A DNA stretch of 64,000 nt from Sideroxydans lithotrophicus ES-1 (GTDB lineage: Bacteria; Pseudomonadota; Gammaproteobacteria; Burkholderiales; Gallionellaceae): assembly GCF_000025705.1 (NCBI RefSeq), contig NC_013959.1, forward strand, positions 2,550,001-2,614,000. The letters are read 5' to 3'. The translations under genes were made by a program, and so were the position numbers. Of this stretch, positions 36,307 through 44,925 are shown in pieces. The first letter of the stretch is position 1. Each line of letters opens with the position of its first letter. The notes under the pieces are model-generated. The model was not told the DNA's origin. It did not search any database and was given only the letters and a program-made list of their open reading frames with translations.

Positions 36307-37697
36307 GTCGTTTCCGCGGCACCGTGCCAGTGGTGGTATTTGGCCAGATCGGCCTCGCTGACACGCGTCAGCGTTTCCGGCGGCAGCAGCGAAAGCAGCT
36401 CCCAGGCCAGGTTCAGCGTCTCGACGATGCTGCGGTCCTCATCTTCGCGCTGGCTGACGAACCGGTGTTCGAACGCTTCGGCAAAGGCGAGAAAATTCTG
36501 GTCGGTGCCCGAGAGTTCGTCGGCGCCGATGATGGAAGCCAGGTTGCGCACTTCCAGCGCGCGCGCATAAGAAGCATACAACTGCCCGGAGACGCGGCCA
36601 TGGTCCTCGCGCGTATGTTCCTTGCCGATGCCATCCTTCATCAGGCGCGACAGCGAGGGCGGAATGTCCACCGGCGGATAGATGCCCTGGTTGTTCAGCG
36701 TGCGGCTCAGCACCAGCTGGCCCTCGGTGATGTAACCGGTAAGGTCGGGGATCGGATGGGTGATGTCGTCGGATGGCATCGACAATACCGGCACCATGGT
36801 GATCGAACCGTGGCGGTCGCGTATGCGCCCGGCACGCTCGTAGATCTCCGCAAGGTCGGAATACAGGTAGCCGGGGTAGCCCTTGCGCGCAGGCACGTCG
36901 CCCTTGGCGGTCGCCACTTCGCGCAGCGCCTCGGCATAGTGTGTCATGTCGGTCATCACCACCAGCACATGCAGGTCGAGGGTGAAAGCGAGATATTCGG
37001 CAGTGGTCAGCGCAGCGCGCGGCAGGATCAGGCGTTCGATCGCGGGTTCGTCCGCGAGGTTGAGGAACATCACCACATTGCGCAGCACGCCGCTGTCGGC
37101 AAAGGTCTCCTTGAAAAAATTCGCATCGCTGTACGACACGCCCATTGCGGCGAACACCACGGCGAAGTGCGATTCCTCGCCGGGCAGGCGCGCCTGGCGA
37201 ACGATCTGCGCAGCAAGACGGTTGTGCGGCAGACCGGAGCCGGAGAAGATCGGCAACTTTTGCCCGCGCACCAGCGAGTTGAGGCCGTCCACTGCAGACA
37301 GGCCGGTCTGGATGAATTCCCGCGGATAGGCTCGCGCGGCTGGGTTCACCGGCGCACCGTTGACGTTGCGCCTGATCTTGGAAAACAGCGGCGGGCGACC
37401 GTCGCGCGGCTGTCCCAGGCCGTTGAACACGCGCCCGAGAATGTCCGGGCTCAACGGGATATCGAACGGCTCGTCGAGGAAGCGCACCCAGGTGCGTTCC
37501 AGGTCGAGGTCGTCGGTACCTTCCAGCACCTGGATCAATACCATTTCGTTGGAGGTGCGGATCACCTGGCCGTTGCGGCGGCGTCCGCTGTGGTCGCGCA
37601 CCACCACGCGATCGCCCAGCCCCACGCCGGGCACGCCGCGCATGAACAGCAATCCGCCGCGCGCTGCCGATGCCAGCCGGTATTCTTTGCCGCTCAT
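36303..37697 (-). CDS. ntpB: V/A-type ATPase subunit B (regulatory nucleotide-binding)
   Basis: A 464-residue subunit that alternates with A in the catalytic head. SGKEYRLASAARGGLLFMRGVPGVGLGD begins the beta-barrel domain; IFSGSGLPHNRLAAQIVRQA replaces a normal Walker A loop, as expected for the non-catalytic B subunit; PSLSRLMKDGIGKEHTREDH is a family hallmark. The start at 37697 is chosen over a much longer frame that runs back into the A-subunit gene. It overlaps A upstream and D downstream by a few bases. Confidence 0.96.
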   Translation of the reverse strand: MSGKEYRLASAARGGLLFMRGVPGVGLGDRVVVRDHSGRRRNGQVIRTSNEMVLIQVLEGTDDLDLERTWVRFLDEPFDIPLSPDILGRVFNGLGQPRDGRPPLFSKIRRNVNGAPVNPAARAYPREFIQTGLSAVDGLNSLVRGQKLPIFSGSGLPHNRLAAQIVRQARLPGEESHFAVVFAAMGVSYSDANFFKETFADSGVLRNVVMFLNLADEPAIERLILPRAALTTAEYLAFTLDLHVLVVMTDMTHYAEALREVATAKGDVPARKGYPGYLYSDLAEIYERAGRIRDRHGSITMVPVLSMPSDDITHPIPDLTGYITEGQLVLSRTLNNQGIYPPVDIPPSLSRLMKDGIGKEHTREDHGRVSGQLYASYARALEVRNLASIIGADELSGTDQNFLAFAEAFEHRFVSQREDEDRSIVETLNLAWELLSLLPPETLTRVSEADLAKYHHWHGAAETT

Positions 37698-39493
37698 GTG
37701 CGATCTCCGTCTGTGGTTGTTGCCTTGCCGTGTTGCGCATATTCGTCGGACACGCGATGGAATTCGCTTCTGGTCTTTTCTGCGAACTCGCGCAGCCCAT
37801 CCAGTTTGTCGTTGCCGTAACTGCTCTTCAGGCGCTGCGCTTGCGCCAGCACGGGCATGCGCAGCAGTTCCTGCACCGGCACGCCCTGTTCCAGCAGTTT
37901 CAATCCATCCTGGTAGATCGCCAGCATCTGGTCGAGCAGCGCGAATTGTTTTTTCGGCGAGCAGTAGCTGTCCACCGGATCGAGCGCGCTCTGCTGCAGC
38001 ACTCCCTCCTTGAACAGCGCCACACCTTCCAGCGCCCAGCGCTGCTGCGGAGACAGTGCTTCCGGCCCGACCAGGTTGACGATGCGCGCCAGTTCGTCGG
38101 CCTGCGACAGGATGCCGAGCGCGGTGGCACGGTGCGATTCCCAGCGCGGATCGACGTTCTCCGCCCACCAGCCGCTGCAGCTCGCGACGTATCCGGAAAA
38201 ACTTTCCACCCAGTCCACCGCCGGGTAGTGGCGCGCATCGGCCAGCTCCTTGGACAGTGCCCAGAAGGTCTTGGTGATCTCCTTGGTGTGGCTGGTGACC
38301 GGCTCGGAGAAATCGCCGCCGGGCGGGGATACCGCACCGATCAGCGTGATCGAGCCGCTGTTGCCGGACAGCGTGGTGACACGGCCGGCCCGTTCGTAGA
38401 ATGCTGCAAGGCGCGAGGCGAGGTAGGCGGGATAGCCTTCTTCCACCGGCATCTGCCCAAGGCGCCCTGCGACTTCGCGCAATGCTTCGGCCCAGCGGCT
38501 GGTGGAGTCGGCCACCATCACCACGTCGTAGCCCTGGTCGCGGTAATACTCGGCCAGCGTGGCGCCGACATAGATCGAGGCCTCGCGCGCCACCACCGGC
38601 ATGTTGGAAGTGTTGGCTACCAGCAGCGTGCGTTCCATCAGCGAACGGCCGGTGTTGGGGTCGGTGAGCTTCGGGAACGATTCGAGGATGTCGACCAGCT
38701 CGTTGCCGCGCTCACCGCAGCCCACGTAGATCACGATGTCGGCATCCGACCAGCGCGCGATCTGCTGCTGCACGATGGTCTTGCCGGCGCCGAAGGGGCC
38801 GGGTACGGCTGCACGTCCGCCCTTCACCAGCGGGAAGAAGGTGTCGAGGATGCGCTGTCCGGTGAGCAGCGGTTCCACTGCATTGTCGCGGTTGCGGTAG
38901 GGCCGCGGTATGCGCACCGGCCAGCGGTGGAACAGCTGCAGCTCGCTGATGTTTCCTTTTGCATCTTTTACCTTCGCCACCACCGCGTCCACGGTGATAT
39001 CGCCTGCACCTGCGAGCTCAGTCAACTCGCCGTCCTTGCCGGGCGGAACCAGGATGCGGTGCAGGATGGTCTGCGTCTCCTGCACCGTGCCGAGTATGGT
39101 TCCGCCTTCGACGTGCGAACCGATCTTCAGTCCCAGTTGCGGCTCGAAATGCCAAAGCTTGCTGCGGTTGAGCGACGGAATGTGCACGCCGCGCGGGATG
39201 AAATCGCCATGCTGCTGGGCGTGTTCCAGCAACGGGCGTTGCACGCCGTCGAAGATGTTGCCCAGCAGTCCCGGGCCGAGCTCCACCGACAACGGATGGC
39301 CGAGCGCCACCACCGGCTCGCCCGGCCGCAACGATTCGGTGGGTTCGTACATCTGCACCAGCGCATGTGCACCGTTACGTGCGATCACCTCACCGACCAA
39401 GTCGAGGCTGCCCATCCTCACCTGCTCGCCGGTGGGCACGTCGGCCAGATCGACCGTGACCAGCGGCCCGTTGACTTCGACCACCTTACCCAC
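37694..39493 (-). CDS. ntpA: V/A-type ATPase subunit A (catalytic)
   Basis: A 599-residue catalytic subunit. It has the Walker A GPFGAGKT near residue 235, the non-homologous insert (PRGVHIPSLNRSKLWHFEPQ region), VYVGCGERG-type IYVGCGERGNE and MVADSTSRWAEALREV. Start: GTG at 39493 has GGGGAG seven bases upstream, whereas the TTG at 39514 does not, so GTG is preferred; it lies inside the end of the E-subunit gene. V/A-type enzymes either make ATP or pump H+ or Na+ at ATP's expense. Confidence 0.96.
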   Translation of the reverse strand: MGKVVEVNGPLVTVDLADVPTGEQVRMGSLDLVGEVIARNGAHALVQMYEPTESLRPGEPVVALGHPLSVELGPGLLGNIFDGVQRPLLEHAQQHGDFIPRGVHIPSLNRSKLWHFEPQLGLKIGSHVEGGTILGTVQETQTILHRILVPPGKDGELTELAGAGDITVDAVVAKVKDAKGNISELQLFHRWPVRIPRPYRNRDNAVEPLLTGQRILDTFFPLVKGGRAAVPGPFGAGKTIVQQQIARWSDADIVIYVGCGERGNELVDILESFPKLTDPNTGRSLMERTLLVANTSNMPVVAREASIYVGATLAEYYRDQGYDVVMVADSTSRWAEALREVAGRLGQMPVEEGYPAYLASRLAAFYERAGRVTTLSGNSGSITLIGAVSPPGGDFSEPVTSHTKEITKTFWALSKELADARHYPAVDWVESFSGYVASCSGWWAENVDPRWESHRATALGILSQADELARIVNLVGPEALSPQQRWALEGVALFKEGVLQQSALDPVDSYCSPKKQFALLDQMLAIYQDGLKLLEQGVPVQELLRMPVLAQAQRLKSSYGNDKLDGLREFAEKTRSEFHRVSDEYAQHGKATTTDGDRT

Positions 39494-40121
39494 GGTGCAT
39501 CTCCCCGGAAGCAAGTTGTTCGATGATCACGCCATGCAAGGCATCGCCCAGCTTTTCCATGCGTCCCTCGAAGGTGTTGTCGAAGCGGATGTCGCCATCT
39601 TCGCTGCTGACAAGTATGCCGCCAATGCAGTCTATGGTCTGTTCCGACAATTCGAGACGCTTGTCGGCCGCGGCTGCCTTTGCATAACTTGCCCAATCTT
39701 TTTTCAGATGTTGCAGATCGCGCGGATTGGCCTGCACCAGCAGATGGTCACGCTCGATCGCCTGCGCGGCCTCGCGCAACCAGTCAAGCAGCAGCGGATG
39801 GTATTGGGCATCGTCCGCGGCGAGCTCTTTCAGGCGCCCGGGCAGGTATTCCAATATGGTATTGACCAGGTCCCAGCGCACATGGTCGAGCTCGGAGCTC
39901 AGTTCGAGTTCAGCCGCCTGTATCCGCTGCTGGTATATCCGCTCGGCATGCGCCTTGGCTGCCAGCACCTCGCGTTCTTCTTCGACACGCAGGCGCTGGT
40001 TGGCATCGGCGATGATCTGCTTGTGCACCTGCTGGCCACCCGCCAGGTATTCCGCGGCCAGTTTCTTCGCGCGCTCCAGCAGTGCGGATTCCAGGTTGCC
40101 GATTTGCTGGCTGTCGCTCAT
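39486..40121 (-). CDS. ntpE: V/A-type ATPase subunit E (peripheral stalk)
   Basis: A 211-residue peripheral-stalk subunit. A long charged N-terminal coiled coil (ALLERAKKLAAEYLAGGQQVHKQIIADANQRLR onward) leads to a globular C-terminal domain containing CIGGILVSSEDGDIRFDNTFEGRMEKL, the family signature. It overlaps the A gene at its end and the F gene at its start. Confidence 0.92.
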   Translation of the reverse strand: MSDSQQIGNLESALLERAKKLAAEYLAGGQQVHKQIIADANQRLRVEEEREVLAAKAHAERIYQQRIQAAELELSSELDHVRWDLVNTILEYLPGRLKELAADDAQYHPLLLDWLREAAQAIERDHLLVQANPRDLQHLKKDWASYAKAAAADKRLELSEQTIDCIGGILVSSEDGDIRFDNTFEGRMEKLGDALHGVIIEQLASGEMHRG

Positions 40122-40477
40122 TCCTGCGCCTCCAGGGCGGATGCGCCCAGTACGCTTTGCACCAGGGCTTCCACACGCGAGTGATAGCTGCCGGAAAGAT
40201 GCAGTTCCGGAATCTCGGTGATCACGATGCGGCCCGCCTCGCGCTGCGCGCGCAACAGGTGGCGGCCGGGATTCTGCGCCAGGCTCTGCTCGATCACCAC
40301 CAGCGCGGCCTGCTGCTTGCGCATCAGTTCCTGGAACAGGCTCTCCAGCATTTCCGGCGTCGGATCGGCAATGGTCTCGAAGCCGATCAATTCAAATCCC
40401 TCCATCAGTGCTGCGCTGCCCAGCGCGATCATGCGAGCCGGCGCAGTAAGCGGAGTGAATTTTTGTACTGCGATCAT
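40118..40477 (-). CDS. V/A-type ATPase subunit F (central stalk)
   Basis: A 119-residue alpha/beta protein in the position of the F (Enterococcus NtpG) subunit. ARMIALGSAALMEGFELIGFETIADPTPEMLESLFQELMRKQQAALVVIEQSLA fits the family's Rossmann-like fold that binds the shaft. The ATG at 40477 overlaps the end of the K gene by four bases. Confidence 0.85.
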   Translation of the reverse strand: MIAVQKFTPLTAPARMIALGSAALMEGFELIGFETIADPTPEMLESLFQELMRKQQAALVVIEQSLAQNPGRHLLRAQREAGRIVITEIPELHLSGSYHSRVEALVQSVLGASALEAQE

Positions 40478-40920
40478 GCGATCTTGCCGAGCAGCAGGAT
40501 GGTCACCACCAGGCCGTAAATGGCGATCCCCTCGGCAAGGCCCAGATAGATCAGCGTGCGACCGAACATCTCCGGCTTCTCCGAGATGACGGCGAGCGAA
40601 GCGGCGCCCACCGGCCCAACGGCGAGTCCAGCGCCGAACGCCGCGAGCCCGGTCGGCAGACCGGCACCGAGCAGCGCCAGTCCAAGCCCGGTGGATATTT
40701 CGCCGTGCGCGGCTGCTGCCTCCTGGGCCAGCGCACTGTCTATGCCCGAGACCAGCAGGGCGATGCTGGCCGTGGCGAACACCAGCAGGTTGCCGGCCAG
40801 CGTGCCTTTCCACCAGCGCGCCACGCGTGCGGCGTCCGTCATCGGACGGAATTCCAGGTAAGCGCCCAGACCGAATGTGCCGAGCAGGGTGAGTCCGATT
40901 AATGCGATGAGCCAGTGCAT
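40474..40920 (-). CDS. ntpK: V/A-type ATPase proteolipid subunit K (c-ring)
   Basis: A 148-residue membrane rotor subunit with four hydrophobic segments. The ion-binding glutamate is in the last helix (YLGLAEGIAIYGLVV). The first helical pair lacks a matching carboxylate and carries an inserted hydrophilic loop (EFRPMTDAARVARWWKG), so each protomer offers one binding site. The sodium-type helix motif with a conserved Gln (PxTQGLYG) reads LPTGLAAFG here, so proton specificity is somewhat more likely; this is inference. AAAGGAA lies before the ATG. Confidence 0.93.
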   Translation of the reverse strand: MHWLIALIGLTLLGTFGLGAYLEFRPMTDAARVARWWKGTLAGNLLVFATASIALLVSGIDSALAQEAAAAHGEISTGLGLALLGAGLPTGLAAFGAGLAVGPVGAASLAVISEKPEMFGRTLIYLGLAEGIAIYGLVVTILLLGKIA

Positions 40921-40948
40921 GGTCGTTCCTTTCGTAAAAAATGAATCC

Positions 40949-42865
40949 TCAATCCTGCAATGCCAGCTGGTTCCCGCTGCCCAGCATGAGCGGGCGGAAC
41001 GGTCGACCGTCCCCGCCGAAGAAACGCGAGAAACCTTCGTAATATTCTAAGCGCAAAGCCTGGATCGCGACGATCGCGCCTTCCAGAACCAGTATGAAGA
41101 TGTTGCCGAATACCACGGTCAGCCAGTATCCCGCCGTGTGCATCATCTCGCCGACGGTGAAGATGGCGATGGCCAGCGCCACGTGGTTGAGGCTGAATGC
41201 TGCCAGCCGCAGGAAGGACAAGGTATTGGAGATATACGCCATGACCGCTTCGAATCCTTCCACCACCACGATCAGCAGGCGCTCCACGAAGCGGACGCCA
41301 CCGTTGTGCTGCCAGGCATGGAAGAAGATGGCGGCCAGCGACAAGCACACCAGCAACGGCGAAATGATGCCCGCATGGCCGCTTGCGGAGATGCGCCATG
41401 CCCCGGTCAGCAATCCCAGATAGAGTAATAGTCCGGCCACCCCATGGCTGTCCAGCAACGCTTCGCGCAACCTGCCGTCGACGATGCGGTTGTATATCGT
41501 CAGTAACGTGGAAAGCAGGATGAAGGTGACACCCCAGCCCAGCGCAATCCCCAGCATCAGCATCGGGTCGGACAGCGGCGGCATCCACAGCGCGGTGATC
41601 AGGTGCTCGTAGCCGAACACGCTGCCATAGAGCAGGCCGAACACGGCGGAGGTGAATCCCACCGCCAGTACCAGCGAGAAATAGTGGCCGAGCCTTTTGC
41701 GCAACAGCATTCCGGCGAGCGCGATGACGATGCCGTGGCCGAGATCGCCGAACATCATGCCGAACATCAGCACGAAGGAAACTGCAAACAGGATGGTGGG
41801 ATCGATCTCGCCATAACGCGGCACGCCGTAATTCAACACCAGGCTGGTGAATGGCCGCAGCCAGCGGTGATGGCGGAGCAACGACGGCACCTGCAGACGC
41901 TCGTCGTCGCGCGGCGGGCGCGAATGCAGCATGAAATGGCCCGGGAGATTCTGTTCCAGCAGTTCCTGCAGCCGCGGCAATTTCATGTCCGGAATCCAGC
42001 CGCTGACCGACACCAACTCTCCGCGTCCGCGCATCAGCGTCGCCAGTTCCGCATAGGGTGCGGCGCGCGCCAGCGTGTGCGCGGCACTGATCAGCTGTGC
42101 GTGGAAGTCCGCTTGCGCAGCGCGGGTGCGGCGATCTATTTCCTGTTGTGCATATTGTTCCTCCAGACGCGCCATGCGCGCGGTGAGCTCGCCGCGTACC
42201 TCGGCGGGATGGCCATGGAATTCCACCGGGATATCGGTCGAGCGCCAGCCCGCAGCCTGCAGCACGCGCTCCACATCCGCCGCCTGCCCCATGGCACCGG
42301 CGATGATCATGTGGATCAGCTCTGTGCTGGTGAAGAAACGGATCGACACATAGCCTGCGAGCTTGAGCGCTTCCTCGAAACGCTGGATGTTGGCGAACGG
42401 CAGTGTGCCGACGCGCACATCCAGCAGTTCGCTTTTTTTCTGCAAGCGGGTGAGGTCGATGTTTACGTCCATGAACTGGTCCAGCGCATGCAGCAGTTGC
42501 GCGGAATGCCTGCGATCCTCGCGCAGTTGGCGCATGCGTTCTTCGTCGTCCGAACATTGCTCCCATATCTGCTTCAGCCATGTGCCGAGTTCCCTGAGCT
42601 GATCCAGGGTGACCGGCTGCATCGGTGCGCTGATGGTATCGGGCGGGACGATCTCGAAGTGGGACAGGATCTTGTCGAGGCGCGACTTGTCCTCGATATA
42701 GGCACGGCGGAATTCTTCGCCCGGCAGTTCCGGCAGGTTTTCGGGAATGATCTCGGTGAACTCCGGCGCAAAGTTGCCAAAATTGGCCAGCAGCAGGGCT
42801 GCCTTGGGAGCGTCGTCCTTGATCAGGCTGAGATCGATACGCAGCATGGGCAGGGGTCTGAACAT
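40949..42865 (-). CDS. ntpI: V/A-type ATPase subunit I (a-subunit, ion channel stator)
   Basis: A 638-residue two-part stator. The N-terminal half is cytosolic and coiled, holding the peripheral stalks; the C-terminal half has seven or eight membrane helices including VLMFGMMFGDLGHGIVIALAGMLL and SNTLSFLRLAAFSLNHVALAI, where the conserved channel arginine sits. It begins five bases after the C-subunit gene. An ATG six codons downstream (42847) is an alternative start. Confidence 0.95.
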   Translation of the reverse strand: MFRPLPMLRIDLSLIKDDAPKAALLLANFGNFAPEFTEIIPENLPELPGEEFRRAYIEDKSRLDKILSHFEIVPPDTISAPMQPVTLDQLRELGTWLKQIWEQCSDDEERMRQLREDRRHSAQLLHALDQFMDVNIDLTRLQKKSELLDVRVGTLPFANIQRFEEALKLAGYVSIRFFTSTELIHMIIAGAMGQAADVERVLQAAGWRSTDIPVEFHGHPAEVRGELTARMARLEEQYAQQEIDRRTRAAQADFHAQLISAAHTLARAAPYAELATLMRGRGELVSVSGWIPDMKLPRLQELLEQNLPGHFMLHSRPPRDDERLQVPSLLRHHRWLRPFTSLVLNYGVPRYGEIDPTILFAVSFVLMFGMMFGDLGHGIVIALAGMLLRKRLGHYFSLVLAVGFTSAVFGLLYGSVFGYEHLITALWMPPLSDPMLMLGIALGWGVTFILLSTLLTIYNRIVDGRLREALLDSHGVAGLLLYLGLLTGAWRISASGHAGIISPLLVCLSLAAIFFHAWQHNGGVRFVERLLIVVVEGFEAVMAYISNTLSFLRLAAFSLNHVALAIAIFTVGEMMHTAGYWLTVVFGNIFILVLEGAIVAIQALRLEYYEGFSRFFGGDGRPFRPLMLGSGNQLALQD

Positions 42866-42869
42866 GGCT

Positions 42870-43928
42870 TTATCCGGCCAGCGCCTGCCTGCCGCCTTCC
42901 GGCAGCGGCAGGCCCAGCGCGGCGCGGATCATGTCGGGCGCCATCTTCAGGTTGCGGCCGCGGATGATGGCACGCAAGCGGCGCAGGTCGCGTTCGCGCA
43001 GCACCATGTAGGCCAGTGCGCGCGCCACGTTGAACGAACTGTGGCGCAGTGCATTGCTCGCGATGCGCCAGGTCTCGAATTCGAGGCGCAGCGTCACTTC
43101 GGTGGAATTGCGGGTGCCGGCCAGCAGGTCATCGTAAGGCCGCGGCAGGTTGGCGATGGCTTCATCGAAAGTGGCGCTCTGCGCCAATTGCTGCAGCTGC
43201 TGCGGGCTCAGCCGCTGGCTGGCGGGAATCAGCAGGTAATAGGCTTGCGCCGGCGACATGTTGTAGGCAAAACGGTAACGCAGCAGCCACACCATGTTGA
43301 CCCGGTCGATGACGCTGCCGATGATGGAACGCAGTATCTGGCCCGGACCGCTGCCGATTCCGCTGCCGCGCCGCGCCAGTCCGGCGAAATAGCGCCGGTC
43401 GATGGCCGCATCCAGCGCAAACAATGCTTCGCCCTGCTCCAGCAGGTGGCGCGCCTGGCTGGCGATGTCGGCATAGGCGGTCTGTTCCAGGCGGCGGAAC
43501 AGCTCCTGCGGACTGTCGCTCTGCAACAGCTCCGCGGTGGGCAGGCGGGTGAAACTGCCCATATCCAGCAGCTGATCCTCGATCACGCGCTGCGGCTGTC
43601 CCGCCATCTTGCCGCGGATGATCGCCTTGAGATTGCTGAGCTCGAATCGGTGCGCCCAGTAACCAAGCAGGTCGCGCGCGTCGCCGGACAAGGTATTGGC
43701 GAGGAGCGCCAGCTCCCGGAGCAGGATGGTGACGTTGTTCTGGTCGAGATCGCCGGTATACAGGGCGGTGATCGCGTTGGTGGATGCAGCAATGTCGGCC
43801 GTGCTCATCGGCTGTTCTTCCGGGATGCCCTGGTCGATCAGGGTGTTGAGCTGGTGGAGGTCGAGCAGCCGCTCGGAGAGCAGGCTGGTGCGCGTGTGCA
43901 GGTAGGCGAATTGCGCCACATCGCTCAT
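42870..43928 (-). CDS. ntpC: V/A-type ATPase subunit C (V0 d-like rotor cap)
   Basis: A 352-residue, almost entirely helical protein in the family that caps the c-ring and binds the shaft. The arginine-rich segment REVE/RDLRRLRAIIRGRNLKMAPDMIRAALGL near the C-terminus, and SNLKAIIRGKMAGQP in the middle, are the repeated family motifs. Its start overlaps the end of the G-subunit gene. Confidence 0.88.
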   Translation of the reverse strand: MSDVAQFAYLHTRTSLLSERLLDLHQLNTLIDQGIPEEQPMSTADIAASTNAITALYTGDLDQNNVTILLRELALLANTLSGDARDLLGYWAHRFELSNLKAIIRGKMAGQPQRVIEDQLLDMGSFTRLPTAELLQSDSPQELFRRLEQTAYADIASQARHLLEQGEALFALDAAIDRRYFAGLARRGSGIGSGPGQILRSIIGSVIDRVNMVWLLRYRFAYNMSPAQAYYLLIPASQRLSPQQLQQLAQSATFDEAIANLPRPYDDLLAGTRNSTEVTLRLEFETWRIASNALRHSSFNVARALAYMVLRERDLRRLRAIIRGRNLKMAPDMIRAALGLPLPEGGRQALAG

Positions 43929-44254
43929 GGTTTGCCTTTGCCGGTTGCCGTCAGCAGTTTGACGGCGGCGTCCAGCGCCAGATGTTCCTGTGCAGCTGCG
44001 GAAGTGCGCAGCGCGGCGGAACGTTCAGCATGGCGGCGTCTCAGCTCGGCGATGGTCTGCTGTGCACGCTGTTCGGCCTGGGCGACAAAGGAGGCATGGA
44101 TTTCCTGGACCCTTTCGGCAAGCTGCTGTTCCGAGGCCTGCACGTCATGCCGGGACTGTTCGATGATCGCCTGCCGCTCCTGGTCGGCGCGCGCGATGAT
44201 GTTCTCCGCTTCGGCCTCCGCATCCAGCAAACGTTTAAGCGATTCGTCTACCAT
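43925..44254 (-). CDS. V/A-type ATPase subunit G/H (peripheral stalk)
   Basis: A 109-residue Ala/Glu/Gln/Arg-rich coiled coil (LLDAEAEAENIIARADQERQAIIEQ onward) that would pair with subunit E in the peripheral stalk. It is the first gene of the ATPase operon and has a GGAGG ribosome binding site. Identification rests on composition, size and position. Confidence 0.82.
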   Translation of the reverse strand: MVDESLKRLLDAEAEAENIIARADQERQAIIEQSRHDVQASEQQLAERVQEIHASFVAQAEQRAQQTIAELRRRHAERSAALRTSAAAQEHLALDAAVKLLTATGKGKP

Positions 44255-44337
44255 GCATCCTCCATCACTCGCGTCAGTCAGGAATAATCGCCGATCGTGA
44301 TAATCCAGCTTATCGGCATCGTCGAGATGTCGTGCCT

Positions 44338-44343
44338 AGTATA
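44338..44343 (-). promoter_or_regulatory. Possible -10 element of the V/A-ATPase operon
   Basis: In the 155-base gap between the hydrogenase-like operon and the ATPase operon the minus strand carries TATACT, a good -10 hexamer, about 85 bases before the first ATPase gene. No strong -35 is visible, so the operon could also be read from the upstream operon. Confidence 0.3.
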
Positions 44344-44409
44344 GTCTTGCCTTGTCTGTAATGCAGCCCCGACTTGCGTTTGCAGATGAATCGCCTGCAA
44401 GCGTTGCCA

Positions 44410-44925
44410 TCAGGGTTTTCTTGCGCTGATCGCGGTCAGTATCCCTTGCAGGATTGCTGTCGGCGCAGGCGGGCAACCGCTCACCACCACGTCCACCGGG
44501 ATGACATTGGAGACCTTGCCGCAACTGGCGTAGCTTTCGCCGAATATGCCGCCGTCGCAGGCGCAGTCGCCGATGGCCACCACCAGCTTGGGGTCCGGCG
44601 TGGCATCGTAAGTGCGCTTGAGCGCGATCTCCATATGCCGCGACACCGGGCCCGTGACCAGCAACAGGTCGGCATGGCGCGGACTGGCGACGAATTTGAT
44701 GCCCATCCCCTCGATGTTGTAATAGGCATTGTTGACGGCATGGATCTCCAGCTCACAGCCGTTGCACGAACCCGCATCGACCTGGCGTATCGCCAGCGCT
44801 CCGCCGAACACATCCAGGATCTCCTGCTGCAATCGTTGCGTATCGACGCGCATCGACTCGTCGACTTGCGGCGGCGTTTCGGTCTTGATGCCGGTCTTGA
44901 TGATCTGTTTCAGTATCTGGTACAT
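44410..44925 (-). CDS. NuoB/HyfI-like iron-sulfur small subunit of an Ehr-type complex
   Basis: A 171-residue homologue of the complex I NuoB and group 4 hydrogenase small subunits. The four ligands of the proximal [4Fe-4S] cluster are present: Cys54 and Cys57 (AGSCNGCELEIHAV, hydrogenase-type CxxC rather than the adjacent pair of NuoB), Cys121 (AIGDCACDGG) and Cys151 (VSGCPPAP). Last gene of the six-gene operon, overlapping the large-subunit stop. The cluster probably still transfers electrons even though the partner large subunit lacks the NiFe site. Confidence 0.92.
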   Translation of the reverse strand: MYQILKQIIKTGIKTETPPQVDESMRVDTQRLQQEILDVFGGALAIRQVDAGSCNGCELEIHAVNNAYYNIEGMGIKFVASPRHADLLLVTGPVSRHMEIALKRTYDATPDPKLVVAIGDCACDGGIFGESYASCGKVSNVIPVDVVVSGCPPAPTAILQGILTAISARKP

